From JAGQZY01 sp964588335 (lineage in GTDB: Bacteria; Bdellovibrionota; Bdellovibrionia; Bdellovibrionales; JAGQZY01), in contig CAZPOV010000018.1 in assembly GCA_964588335.1 (NCBI GenBank), forward strand, positions 3,269 to 67,268: DNA of 64,000 nt. Direction: 5' to 3'. The notes under the pieces are model-generated. The model worked only from the letters and a program-made list of their open reading frames with translations, did not search any database and had not been told where the DNA came from. A program made the position numbers and the translations under genes. How positions within the stretch are numbered: the stretch's first letter is position 1; every line of letters begins with the position of its first letter. Shown one piece after another: positions 18,411 to 26,016 of the stretch.

Positions 18411-18584
18411 AATCCCATTCCTTGGTCCAGGGTCAGCGTGTGTTCCAATAAAACGCTGACTCGAAACTGACCAATTCAAAATCACCCTCCAACCAAACCT
18501 TAAAATCGATTTGCTACCATTAAGCCTGTAAAGGTCCTTCCAAAGATTTGACGCAAACTCAGGGATGGTCCTTTGGAGGAAATG

Positions 18585-19580
18585 ATGAGAATAATGATTG
18601 TCACAGATGCATGGAAGCCGCAGGTCAATGGAGTGGTTCGCACTCTTGATTCGACAAGCCAACACCTACGGAAAATGGGTCACGAGGTTGAGCTCATAAC
18701 GCCTCAGGGATGTCGGTCAATGCCGTGTCCCACCTACAATGAAATCTCATTAGCACTTTCACCCAGTCGGCTGGTGAAAAATACCGTGGAACAGTTTCAA
18801 CCAGAAGTGATTCACATCGCCACAGAAGGGCCGTTGGGTTGGTCGGCTCGAAGGTTCTGTAAAAATCAGAATCTGCAATTCACCACGTCCTTCCACACCC
18901 AGTTTCCCGAATATATTCACGCTCGAACACGCATTCCCACGCATTGGACGTATCGGGTGTTGCGCCGTTTTCACTCCTTAGCCCGCCAAGTGATGGTGAC
19001 CACGTTTTCCATGGAAAAAAAATTGCAGGCTGAAGGCTTTAAAAATTTGGCCAGCTGGTCGCGGGGAGTTGATACCCATCTGTTTCATCCCCATTCCCGG
19101 TCTTACATGGGAAGTAAACCCAATCTGCTTTATGTGGGTCGGGTGGCTGTTGAAAAAAATCTTGAAGCCTTTCTAAGCATGGATATCGATGCCAGTAAAA
19201 TTGTTGTTGGCGATGGCCCGCAACTGTCCTACCTACGAGCCAAGTATCCAGATGTCTTGTTCGCTGGTGCAAAATTCGGTGAGGATCTGGTCCACTACTA
19301 CTCGATGGCTGATGCCTTTGTATTTCCGTCGCGAACCGATACCTTTGGGCTTGTCATGTTAGAGGCTCTGGCCTGCGGCACTCCGGTGGCCGCCTATCCG
19401 GTGGAAGGTCCGATTGATGTGATTCAATCCAGTGAGGTCGGTTGTCTCGATAAAGATTTAAAAAAAGCCACCATAATGGCCCTTCAAAAATCTCGCAAAA
19501 GATGTCGTCAGTATGCTCTTAATTTTTCGTGGGAGAAGTGCACAAAACAGTTTTTCAACAATCTTTTACCAGCGGTATAA
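18585..19580 (+). CDS. Glycosyltransferase family 4
   Basis: A GT-B fold sugar transferase that probably adds a hexose to a lipid or envelope glycan. The N-terminus MRIMIVTDAWKPQVNGVVRTL is the family hallmark for the donor/acceptor loop. The C-terminal half has LLYVGRVAVEKN and the E-x7-E region PSRTDTFGLVMLEALACGTP, which binds the nucleotide sugar. Of several possible starts (TTG 18573, ATG 18582, ATG 18585) I chose 18585 because GGAGG lies five bases before it. The closest types are diacylglycerol or mannosyl transferases. It is followed closely by a PHP-domain gene. Confidence 0.88.
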   Translation: MRIMIVTDAWKPQVNGVVRTLDSTSQHLRKMGHEVELITPQGCRSMPCPTYNEISLALSPSRLVKNTVEQFQPEVIHIATEGPLGWSARRFCKNQNLQFTTSFHTQFPEYIHARTRIPTHWTYRVLRRFHSLARQVMVTTFSMEKKLQAEGFKNLASWSRGVDTHLFHPHSRSYMGSKPNLLYVGRVAVEKNLEAFLSMDIDASKIVVGDGPQLSYLRAKYPDVLFAGAKFGEDLVHYYSMADAFVFPSRTDTFGLVMLEALACGTPVAAYPVEGPIDVIQSSEVGCLDKDLKKATIMALQKSRKRCRQYALNFSWEKCTKQFFNNLLPAV

Positions 19581-19589
19581 AGGAGTTGT

Positions 19590-19655
19590 ATGTCAGGCTG
19601 CTGCTGTCTGAGTCGTAAAAAGAAAGCCCGAAGGAGTTATCATGTTCCTTTGTGA
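19590..19655 (+). CDS. Possible 21-residue Cys-rich micro-ORF
   Basis: An ATG at 19590 follows AAGGAG at four bases and opens 21 codons, starting MSGCCCLS and continuing with a Lys/Arg-rich stretch. Its last codons overlap the start of the PHP gene in another frame. Three adjacent cysteines with a basic tail suggest metal binding or membrane contact, but nothing proves expression. It could instead couple translation between the glycosyltransferase and the PHP gene. Confidence 0.3.
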   Translation: MSGCCCLSRKKKARRSYHVPL

Positions 19656-20400
19656 TTTTCATGTGCATTCGGTGAACAGCGATGGCCGTTTAAGTATCGC
19701 TCAGTTGGTGGACTACTTTGGTCAGCGCGGCTTCGGAGCCATCGCAATCACCGACCATCTTTGTGAATCTCACACTTTTCTTGGGCAATCGGCCCATTAT
19801 CTGCAAAAGACTGTTTTGCGTAATCAATGGAATCGTTACCTGAATGAAATTCACATTGAAGCAGAACGAGCTTGGCGTCAGTTTCATATGTTGGTGATTC
19901 CGGGAGTTGAATTTACCAAGAACTCTTTTTCTCACAAAGACTCAGCCCATATTGTTGGTTTGGGCATCAATGCATTTGTTGATCCGGATGATAGTGTGGA
20001 AAGCATTATCGATAGAGTCCATCATCAAGGAGGCTTGGCGATTGCTGCCCACCCAGTATCGACTCGCAAAATTGAACCTCAGACTTACCATCTTTGGTAC
20101 AATCGCGATCGTTTATCAAAGAAAATTGACGCCTGGGAAGTGGCCAGCGGCGCCCATATGTTTCAAGAGGTTTTTGAGAGTGGATTACCCATGATCGCCA
20201 ATTCGGACCTGCACCATCCACGACAGATGAGTTCTTGGAAGACGGTCATGCAAGGCCCTCGAACCTGGAAAAATATCTACCAATCGATCAAAAACCAGGA
20301 TTTGAATTTCACTTATTTTGACAATCCTCAGCCTTGGCAATCCACAGAACAGTCTCGCCCGCTGGCACTGCCTTGGTCGACACCGTCTCTTATTTATTAG
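19642..20400 (+). CDS. PHP-domain metal-dependent phosphoesterase
   Basis: The PHP fold binds two or three divalent metals and hydrolyses phosphoesters. The N-terminal motif DFHVHSVNSDG gives His7 and His9, AITDH the next Asp-His pair, and a later conserved His appears in IAAHP. IANSDLHHP near residue 190 completes the metal site. The 252-residue length fits COG0613/TrpH-like enzymes, some of which degrade nucleotide 3',5'-bisphosphates. The ATG follows AAGGAG. It converges with the minus-strand gene at 20390 with an 11-base overlap, so the two transcripts overlap tail to tail. Confidence 0.87.
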   Translation: MFLCDFHVHSVNSDGRLSIAQLVDYFGQRGFGAIAITDHLCESHTFLGQSAHYLQKTVLRNQWNRYLNEIHIEAERAWRQFHMLVIPGVEFTKNSFSHKDSAHIVGLGINAFVDPDDSVESIIDRVHHQGGLAIAAHPVSTRKIEPQTYHLWYNRDRLSKKIDAWEVASGAHMFQEVFESGLPMIANSDLHHPRQMSSWKTVMQGPRTWKNIYQSIKNQDLNFTYFDNPQPWQSTEQSRPLALPWSTPSLIY

Positions 20401-20971
20401 ACTTCTTTTTTAACCGTTTTATTTTCTCAAGGGGAGTTAAAGACTTTAGTTCTTTTTGTTTTCGTCGCTCGGCCATCATTGCCATATATTGTTTCATATA
20501 TTGATCATGCAGACTGGCCAGTTTCGGACAAACCTTGGCCGAGTTTCTGTTACAAAAATTGTTCACACCGATGGCAAACTTGTTCCATTCGATACGATTA
20601 AAAACCGGCTCTTTAAAATGAGCATCCGGAACCGGTTTGGCCCCTCGGTTACAGTAAATGCTAGCTTTCTTTTCTTTAGGGATGCAATGGTGATGAAAAT
20701 ACAGAGCCTTTGCACACGTGTTCAGACCTCGGTCTTTACACCTCGGCTGAGTTTCTTCCTCAACAAGAACTTTGTCTATCGACGGATCTTGGTAAACAGT
20801 AAACAATTGACGAACCTTAACTATATAATTGGCGGCTTCTTTGGATTTCATCTCAAAAAGAGGCTGATAGAGAAGCAGGAATGGAGTGTTTGAGTTTTTA
20901 ATTTTTTTTTCTGTTTTCGCAACAGCCAGGTTCAAAGATAAAAAAATCACAAAAAATAAAAGTCTTTTCAT
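20390..20971 (-). CDS. Secreted hypothetical protein downstream of the c-di-GMP riboswitch
   Basis: I do not recognise this 193-residue protein. It has a signal peptide (about residues 1-18, ending AVA) and six cysteines in the mature part (for example PRCKDRGLNTC and HHCIPK), suggesting disulfides in the periplasm. It ends with a strongly basic tail. It is the first full gene downstream of a c-di-GMP-I aptamer and intrinsic terminator at 20998-21189, so its expression should depend on read-through and c-di-GMP level. The ribosome binding site (GGGGCACC) is weak. Confidence 0.7.
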   Translation of the reverse strand: MKRLLFFVIFLSLNLAVAKTEKKIKNSNTPFLLLYQPLFEMKSKEAANYIVKVRQLFTVYQDPSIDKVLVEEETQPRCKDRGLNTCAKALYFHHHCIPKEKKASIYCNRGAKPVPDAHFKEPVFNRIEWNKFAIGVNNFCNRNSAKVCPKLASLHDQYMKQYMAMMAERRKQKELKSLTPLEKIKRLKKKSNK

Positions 20972-20997
20972 GGTGCCCCGCTCTGCTGATCATGGAG

Positions 20998-21036
20998 TTT
21001 AAAAAAAAAGCCCGCCTTGGGGGGGGGTAGGCGGGC
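20998..21036 (-). terminator. Intrinsic terminator of the c-di-GMP riboswitch
   Basis: On the minus strand GCCCGCCT (21036-21029) pairs with AGGCGGGC (21017-21010) across an 11-base C-rich loop, followed by nine T (21009-21001). This is a strong Rho-independent terminator 56 bases after the aptamer, so most transcripts should end here. It lies wholly inside a 19-codon ORF. Confidence 0.92.
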
Positions 21037-21058
21037 GAAAAATGGGCGTAATGTCCAT
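20999..21058 (-). CDS. 19-residue leader peptide ORF across the riboswitch terminator
   Basis: An ATG at 21058 is preceded by a perfect AGGAGG (21065-21070) at six bases, one of the best ribosome sites in the window. The frame encodes MDITPIF then RPPTPP then QGGLFF and stops at a TAA formed at the end of the T-run. Every base of the terminator hairpin is therefore translated. A ribosome here would block the hairpin, and paired prolines could stall it. Whether this is a true attenuator leader or chance is not known. Confidence 0.45.
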   Translation of the reverse strand: MDITPIFRPPTPPQGGLFF

Positions 21059-21092
21059 GAATATCCTCCTGCCTAGGTTACCAAAAAAGGTC

Positions 21093-21189
21093 TCTTTCGT
21101 TTGGTAGCTGGCTGACATAGCATCACTGCCTTAGTCCCTTTAGCTTTGCGTCTCCAGGTTTCCCTGGATTAGCCTTTGGCAAAGAAAGA
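21093..21189 (-). promoter_or_regulatory. Cyclic di-GMP-I (GEMM) riboswitch aptamer
   Basis: The minus strand folds as a GEMM-I aptamer, which binds the second messenger c-di-GMP. P1 pairs TCTTTCTTTG (21189-21180) with CAAACGAAAGA (21103-21093) with one bulge. P2 is CCAGG-GAAA-CCTGG (21167-21154) with the classic GNRA tetraloop. It is followed by the conserved joining segment AGACGCAAAGC and a 3' CAGCCAGCTACC block. A terminator follows, so the switch is transcriptional. In B. bacteriovorus a GEMM RNA (merRNA) is extremely abundant in attack phase; this could be its equivalent or another copy. Confidence 0.88.
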
Positions 21190-21207
21190 ACATCTCTGAA
21201 CACCTTT

Positions 21208-21213
21208 AGTATA
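21208..21213 (-). promoter_or_regulatory. Candidate -10 box for the riboswitch RNA
   Basis: TATACT on the minus strand lies about 19 bases before the 5' strand of P1, a plausible start distance. No clear sigma-70 -35 is visible at 17 bp (TAGGAC at best), so an alternative sigma factor or activator may be used. Confidence 0.35.
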
Positions 21214-21391
21214 ACAACACTCAGACTTAGGTCCTAAATTTTTTTTCGTAACCGTCTTATCTTCAGTCGAAAAATGTCGATTTTTTTTCCAATTTTGAGA
21301 CGTGAATAAGTGAAGAAATTATTCCATATAAAGGCTCTAATAAGACGAATTCCGGCGCAGAAAAGCTTCGTCGAGAGTTTTAAAACATAAG

Positions 21392-21739
21392 TTATTCTAG
21401 GTGGTTGCGAGATTTCTTGCGAATCTCTGAAAGAGCGATATTAATCTCAGCCGTAAGCTTTGGCTGCTCAGCAGACGGGGCCTGCATCAGTTTTTTAAAT
21501 TTAGTATTGATGACTTTTTTTAGTTCGGCGACATCATTCATGGCAGCGAATTTTTCAGGATCAAGCTCGTCGTCTTTGGCTTGTTCCCTCCACTTATAAA
21601 AAGAATTTTCGATGGATTTGATCTCGTTGTTTACGTTGTTTTGCCACTTAACAAATTGAAATGTGTTTTTGTTAGATGCTTCGGCGGGTAACAGAAAAGC
21701 TAGAAGTGCTAGAGCGAGAAGAGTCGGAATGAATTTCAT
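21392..21739 (-). CDS. Small secreted helical protein (115 aa)
   Basis: I do not recognise it. A signal peptide (residues 1-21, ending AEA) leads to an all-helical, charged mature domain of about 94 residues with no cysteine. The ATG follows AAGGGA. It lies 50 bases downstream of a DUF1328 gene on the same strand and upstream of the riboswitch, so it may share a transcript with DUF1328. Confidence 0.65.
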   Translation of the reverse strand: MKFIPTLLALALLAFLLPAEASNKNTFQFVKWQNNVNNEIKSIENSFYKWREQAKDDELDPEKFAAMNDVAELKKVINTKFKKLMQAPSAEQPKLTAEINIALSEIRKKSRNHLE

Positions 21740-21790
21740 GGGTCCCTTTCTATAGATTGCAACAAGTCTACACCCGCCACCTTAGAATGA

Positions 21791-21979
21791 TCAAACATGT
21801 TTATCGGGAGAATGGAAGAGTCCTTGAAAGAGTGATACGGCGATGGCGACGAAAAACAATCCGATAAAGGTGTAGAACAAGATCTGCGCCGCACCGGCCG
21901 AGGCCGCCACCAATCCTGAAAAGCCGAAAATAGCAGCAATCAGTGAAAAAATAAAAAACACAACAGCCAGCTTAAGCAT
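21791..21979 (-). CDS. DUF1328 small membrane protein
   Basis: A 62-residue hydrophobic protein with two transmembrane helices and the DUF1328 (YtjA-like) pattern FSLIAAIFGFSG followed by AAGAAQILFYTFI. Such proteins are small inner-membrane proteins often induced by stress, with unknown function. The start at 21979 is fixed by AGGAGG before the ATG, and the family begins with MLxxAVVFF; an earlier in-frame ATG adds non-conserved residues. Confidence 0.9.
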   Translation of the reverse strand: MLKLAVVFFIFSLIAAIFGFSGLVAASAGAAQILFYTFIGLFFVAIAVSLFQGLFHSPDKHV

Positions 21980-22117
21980 CGTTACCTCCTGTATAACAAA
22001 AACCATCATTGGTTAACACCATCGTACCTCTGTGTTTTGGTTGACTCAAATTCATTAAAGTTAGAACTTAAGCTTAGAAATTTCTAATTGAATTAACTTT
22101 AAACCAAGGGGTTTGCT

Positions 22118-22666
22118 ATGAAGCTTTTACTAGTTTTGGTTTTTTTCTTAAGTGGCTGTGCCTTTAATGGTTCTAAAGACGAAAAGACATTGCACGAATC
22201 CAATATTGTTCTAACCGACGATTTACGCGCCAGTCGCTATTCCAATATTTACTTCAGTGGTCAGCCGCAAAAAAACAGTTGGTCCGAATTGAAAAGCCAG
22301 GGCTTTACCCATGTGATTAATCTGCGCGGTGACGATGAATACGATGAAAAATCAGAACGTCAAGCCCTAGCCAAATTGGGCGTCGAGTACACGCAGATAC
22401 CCATCAAGGCGCAACAACCACTGACAAAAGCCAAAGTGAAGGCGGTGACTCAGGCTGTGAAAGCCCATCGCGCCAAAGGTCAAACTCTGGTTCACTGCTC
22501 CAGTGGAAACCGAGCCGCATTATGGGCCGGGGCTCATTTTTATTTGGATCATGCCTATTCAAAAGCCCAATCGATACAGCTTGCCAAAGATATGGGAATG
22601 ACCCACCCCAAGTTGAGAGAGAAGTTGGCCTCTTTTATTGAAGCCAACCCACGAGCGAAGGAGTAG
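22118..22666 (+). CDS. Lipoprotein with tyrosine-phosphatase-like domain
   Basis: A lipobox LSGC gives lipidated Cys14. The mature part is a dual-specificity-phosphatase-like fold: FSGQPQKNSWSELKSQGFTHVINLR resembles DUF442/BLH proteins, and the P-loop HCSSGNRA carries nucleophile Cys127 and Arg132 (C-x4-R). It may dephosphorylate a small molecule or protein at the envelope. The CX4R spacing differs from the usual CX5R loop, so the phosphatase assignment rests on the fold-like context and is tentative. An upstream AT-rich region holds the promoter. Confidence 0.75.
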   Translation: MKLLLVLVFFLSGCAFNGSKDEKTLHESNIVLTDDLRASRYSNIYFSGQPQKNSWSELKSQGFTHVINLRGDDEYDEKSERQALAKLGVEYTQIPIKAQQPLTKAKVKAVTQAVKAHRAKGQTLVHCSSGNRAALWAGAHFYLDHAYSKAQSIQLAKDMGMTHPKLREKLASFIEANPRAKE

Positions 22667-22778
22667 TCGTCGGTGATGGTGTAACCATATGTTTAGAAAA
22701 CTAAACAGGTTCAGGGGTGACAATCAAAGAGCTCGGGCTTAGCCTCGGGGATTCAGAGTGTCAACCTAAGGAGAATGA

Positions 22779-23210
22779 ATGAAAATAAAAAAATTTGGCC
22801 ACGCAACCTGGAAAGGTCCGATTAAAGAAGGAAAAGGTGTCATCTCAACAGAAAGCACCGCTCTACAAGAGCAGCCCTATGGCTTCAATACTCGTTTTGA
22901 AGACAAAGCCGGAACCAATCCTGAAGAACTCATTGGTGCGGCCCACGCGGCTTGTTTCTCTATGGCTCTATCAAAAATAGTCGGCGAGGCTGATCTGTCC
23001 CCTGAGATGATCGATACCAAGGCGACTGTCACACTTGAAAAGAAAGGTGAGGGCTTTGAGATTTCAACGGTTCATCTTGCGGTCAAGATGAACATCCCCA
23101 ATGCCGATCTGAAAAAGATGGAAGAGCTAGCTACTAAAGCCAAAGAAGGCTGTCCCGTTTCAAAACTATTCAATGCAAAAATTGAAATGGATGTTCAAGC
23201 TGTCAACTGA
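22779..23210 (+). CDS. OsmC-family organic hydroperoxide reductase
   Basis: OsmC/Ohr proteins reduce organic peroxides with two redox cysteines. Here they are Cys59 in AAHAACFSM and Cys125 in KEGCPVSKLF, with NPEELIGAAHA preceding the first, as in OsmC. The 143-residue length is normal. The gene has a clear AAGGAG before its ATG and stands alone. An 8-bp inverted repeat follows at 23230-23251. Confidence 0.93.
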   Translation: MKIKKFGHATWKGPIKEGKGVISTESTALQEQPYGFNTRFEDKAGTNPEELIGAAHAACFSMALSKIVGEADLSPEMIDTKATVTLEKKGEGFEISTVHLAVKMNIPNADLKKMEELATKAKEGCPVSKLFNAKIEMDVQAVN

Positions 23211-23229
23211 TTTTCCCCATTGAAAATGA

Positions 23230-23251
23230 GCGTCGCCGACAATGGCGACGC
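23230..23251 (+). terminator. Stem-loop after the osmC-like gene
   Basis: GCGTCGCC and GGCGACGC form a perfect 8-bp stem around GACAAT, 20 bases after the stop codon. No strong T-run follows directly (CTTTT appears 11 bases on), so terminator strength is doubtful. Confidence 0.45.
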
Positions 23252-23442
23252 CCATCGCCGTGCTTTTCGCAGGCAACCTGGCCTTTCGGCGATTTTAGAT
23301 TCTGCCAATTTGTGAACTCAAAAACCATTCGGTTTTTAGTAAACTGTTTCTTGTAGAAATACAGACATTTAATTCATCTCCACTTCAAGCCTGAATATTG
23401 AGGGCGTTTTATCCTTTCCATAAGAAAAGAAAGGACAAATTA

Positions 23443-24867
23443 ATGCTTAATCAAATTGCAAAAACAAAATCAACCCGACCAACTAAAGACGATTCGAATT
23501 TTTTTGAATCGATCAACCCATACACAGAAAAAGTTTTAGAAACATATCCCTACGATAGTTTTGCGAACCTCGTTGAGAAAATGCAAATCGCCGACAGTGC
23601 TTTTATGGATTGGTCGCAAGTGGAGCTCGAAGACCGCCTCGAGCCCATCAAAAAGTTTGCAGATATTTTGAAAAAAAATAAAGACAAGTACAGCCGCTCT
23701 ATAACCACCGAGATGGGAAAACTTTACGATCAAGCCAAGCAAGAGGTGGATCTTTGTATTGCCATATGCGACTACTGTGTTGAAACGGCGCCAGAATTTT
23801 TAGCCGACGAGGAAAAAGACCTAGACGGTGGACGCGCCTTGATAACCTATCAACCTCAGGGCGTTATTCTTTCTATACAGCCTTGGAATTTTCCGTTTTA
23901 TCAAGCCATCCGTTATCTTGTCCCCAATATCATCGCTGGTAATACAACCTTACTCAGTCACGCCTCCAGCGTCTGGGGATCGGCTCGAATAATAGAGTCG
24001 GCCTTGCGTGATGCCGGTTTACCAGAAGGCGTCTTTCAACTTATCTATCCTCATTCAGAGGACCTAGAAGAGATTTACGCTTGTCGGGAAATTCGTGGAG
24101 TGACTTTTACAGGCAGTGCTGAGACAGGCGCCAAGATCGCCGAAGTCGCGGCGAAAAATTTAAAGAAGACCGTCCTTGAATTGGGTGGCAACGATGCTTA
24201 TATCATCACCGAGAGCGCTGATATCGGCAAAGCCGTGAAGGCCTGTGTGATGGGACGACTCATTAATAATGGACAAACCTGCACTGCTGCCAAACGCTTT
24301 ATCGTAGTCGACAAAGTCTATCGTGAGTTCCGCAATCAGTTTGTCGAAATGATGAAGGAAGTGCAGATGGGAGACCCTATGGAAAAAACTACAAAGCTGG
24401 GTCCCTTGGTGCGCAAAGACCAGTTGGAAAAGCTGAACAACCAAGTGCAAGAGTCTTTAGACCTTGGTGCCAAATGTTTGGTTGGTGGCCACATCGCGAA
24501 AAGACAGGGATTCTTTTTTGAGCCCACGGTTCTTGAAAATTTAGAAGCCGGCATGCCAGCCTACGACGATGAACTCTTTGGGCCAGTAGCTTGTCTGATT
24601 CATGCCGACAATTTGGATCATGCCATTGAGATCGCCAATGAATCTCAATTCGGTCTCGGATCCGGAATCTTCGGAAGCGAAGACGAAGTTATGGAAGTCG
24701 CCAAACGAAAAATCGATGCCGGAATGGTCAATGTCAACGGCTACGCCGCCGCTAAACCTCACCTGCCTTTTGGAGGCGTTAAAGATTCAGGGTACGGACG
24801 AGAACATGGCCGTTTTGGTTTCCACGAATTTGTGAACATTAAAGCATTGCAGATTTTTAACAACTAA
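23443..24867 (+). CDS. NAD(P)-dependent aldehyde dehydrogenase (succinate-semialdehyde type)
   Basis: It oxidises an aldehyde to the acid with NAD(P). Of 474 residues, catalytic Cys280 (GQTC) and general base Glu246 (VLELGGN) are in place, as is the PWNFP motif near 147 and FTGSAETG near 222. It resembles the Sad/GabD succinate-semialdehyde branch. The segment LLSHAS at 170-175 has Ser where most members have a cofactor-binding Lys (LLKHA), which may change cofactor choice. The ATG at 23443 has AAAGGA upstream; the longer frame from 23398 starts at TTG without support. Confidence 0.88.
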   Translation: MLNQIAKTKSTRPTKDDSNFFESINPYTEKVLETYPYDSFANLVEKMQIADSAFMDWSQVELEDRLEPIKKFADILKKNKDKYSRSITTEMGKLYDQAKQEVDLCIAICDYCVETAPEFLADEEKDLDGGRALITYQPQGVILSIQPWNFPFYQAIRYLVPNIIAGNTTLLSHASSVWGSARIIESALRDAGLPEGVFQLIYPHSEDLEEIYACREIRGVTFTGSAETGAKIAEVAAKNLKKTVLELGGNDAYIITESADIGKAVKACVMGRLINNGQTCTAAKRFIVVDKVYREFRNQFVEMMKEVQMGDPMEKTTKLGPLVRKDQLEKLNNQVQESLDLGAKCLVGGHIAKRQGFFFEPTVLENLEAGMPAYDDELFGPVACLIHADNLDHAIEIANESQFGLGSGIFGSEDEVMEVAKRKIDAGMVNVNGYAAAKPHLPFGGVKDSGYGREHGRFGFHEFVNIKALQIFNN

Positions 24868-24870
24868 GAT

Positions 24871-24890
24871 GGTTTGCCCGCGGGCAAACC
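24871..24890. repeat. Perfect 20-bp palindrome between two genes
   Basis: ggtttgcccg and its exact complement lie back to back just after the aldehyde dehydrogenase stop and before the next Shine-Dalgarno. It has no loop and no T-run. It may slow ribonuclease decay or act as a protein site. Confidence 0.5.
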
Positions 24891-24902
24891 TTTGGAGGAT
24901 TT

Positions 24903-25214
24903 ATGCAAACACAAAGTGAATTACAAAATATTAAGGCTTTTGTTTTAGATACAGAGGCTCGTGTTGATGCCAGTGGCGGGATGCCTCACGATTTCACCGA
25001 GAAGGTGGAAGCTATGGCCAATCTGATTCGTCAGATGGGAGACCCCGAGGAGCAACCCAATATTTTCCAAAGGCAGTTGGATGATTTAAAAAAAATGTCT
25101 GATGACCTTTGGCAGTATTCAGAAAATAACGGACATTTGACGCCATCAATGAAAGAGCACATTCAAGCCGTGCATGCAAAAATTGAAGAGCTTGAATCTC
25201 CAACCACTCATTAG
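24903..25214 (+). CDS. Small soluble helical protein (103 aa)
   Basis: I do not recognise it. It is a cytoplasmic, acidic, mostly helical protein with no cysteine and no signal peptide. GGAGG precedes the ATG. It lies 35 bases after the aldehyde dehydrogenase and probably shares its transcript, which then ends at the stem-loop at 25224-25257. Confidence 0.65.
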   Translation: MQTQSELQNIKAFVLDTEARVDASGGMPHDFTEKVEAMANLIRQMGDPEEQPNIFQRQLDDLKKMSDDLWQYSENNGHLTPSMKEHIQAVHAKIEELESPTTH

Positions 25215-25223
25215 TTGACAACC

Positions 25224-25257
25224 GTTGCCTCTGCGTTCTGCGCAGAGGAACGTTTTA
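25224..25257 (+). terminator. Stem-loop terminator after the 103-aa gene
   Basis: CCTCTGCG (25229-25236) pairs with CGCAGAGG (25242-25249), extended by CGTT/AACG after a one-base bulge, followed by TTTTAAA. It is a moderate intrinsic terminator on the plus strand. Confidence 0.65.
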
Positions 25258-25383
25258 AATTCATAAAAAGTGATCTTTAGAAATACCGTTTCAATCCATC
25301 CTGCAACGGTTATCGGATCAAGCCCGTTGATTTCGAAAAATCCGACTTAACTCATTATTTATCCTTGAGCTTACAAATCTCGG

Positions 25384-26016
25384 TTAGCGTCTGTTTTCCA
25401 TCACGAATGGAAAAACCCGGTTTTCCGAGTAGTCGACACGTCCGAGAAGATTTTCCACGGGCACCGGTCCCCAGTGGCGACTGTCGCTAGAAAAATTACG
25501 GTTGTCGCCAACGACAAAAACTTGCCCGTCCTGCAGTTGAATGCGGTCGGAATCAACCGCTGCATCCTCTGTTTTCACAATCGCGTAAGTGGCGGAAGCG
25601 TTTTTCTCCGAATAATAAATATTTTGATCGTCCGGTCGGTTTGAGGGGGCCAAGGTCTCTTGCGAAAGCCTTTCGTCATTGACCATCACTTGCCCATCCT
25701 TAAAAAACTGAATGGAGTCGCCAGCGACCGCAATCACCCGTTTGACATAGATTATATTCGGATCGCGAGGGTAGCGGAAAGCCACCAGTTCGCCGCGGTG
25801 GGGAAGGTCGGGGCCTGACAACCAGGTTTTTGAAAAAGGCAGGCGCCAACCGTAAGCGGCTTTATCGATCAAAAGAAACGAGCCCGGCTTGATTGTTGGC
25901 AACATCGATGTGCTGGTAAAACTCATCCAATCATACGCGACACTGCGCCCGACAAAAAATAAAAGACTGGTTCCGACGAGCAGAAGGACGAAGAAGTAAG
26001 CGCGAAAGGTTTTCAT
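25384..26016 (-). CDS. lepB: Signal peptidase I
   Basis: It removes signal peptides from exported proteins at the inner membrane. One N-terminal transmembrane helix (about 7-23) precedes the periplasmic catalytic part. The Ser/Lys dyad is Ser37 in TSMLPT and Lys92 in YVKRVIAVAGD, and VVGDNRNFSSDSRHWGPV is the conserved box E. At 210 residues it is a compact version. It overlaps the mrp-like gene by four bases, so both share a transcript. Confidence 0.95.
   Translation of the reverse strand: MKTFRAYFFVLLLVGTSLLFFVGRSVAYDWMSFTSTSMLPTIKPGSFLLIDKAAYGWRLPFSKTWLSGPDLPHRGELVAFRYPRDPNIIYVKRVIAVAGDSIQFFKDGQVMVNDERLSQETLAPSNRPDDQNIYYSEKNASATYAIVKTEDAAVDSDRIQLQDGQVFVVGDNRNFSSDSRHWGPVPVENLLGRVDYSENRVFPFVMENRR

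Noticed and set aside
24871..24890. The 20-bp palindrome as a terminator
   Set aside because: It has no loop and no T-run; the next gene follows at once with a good ribosome site.
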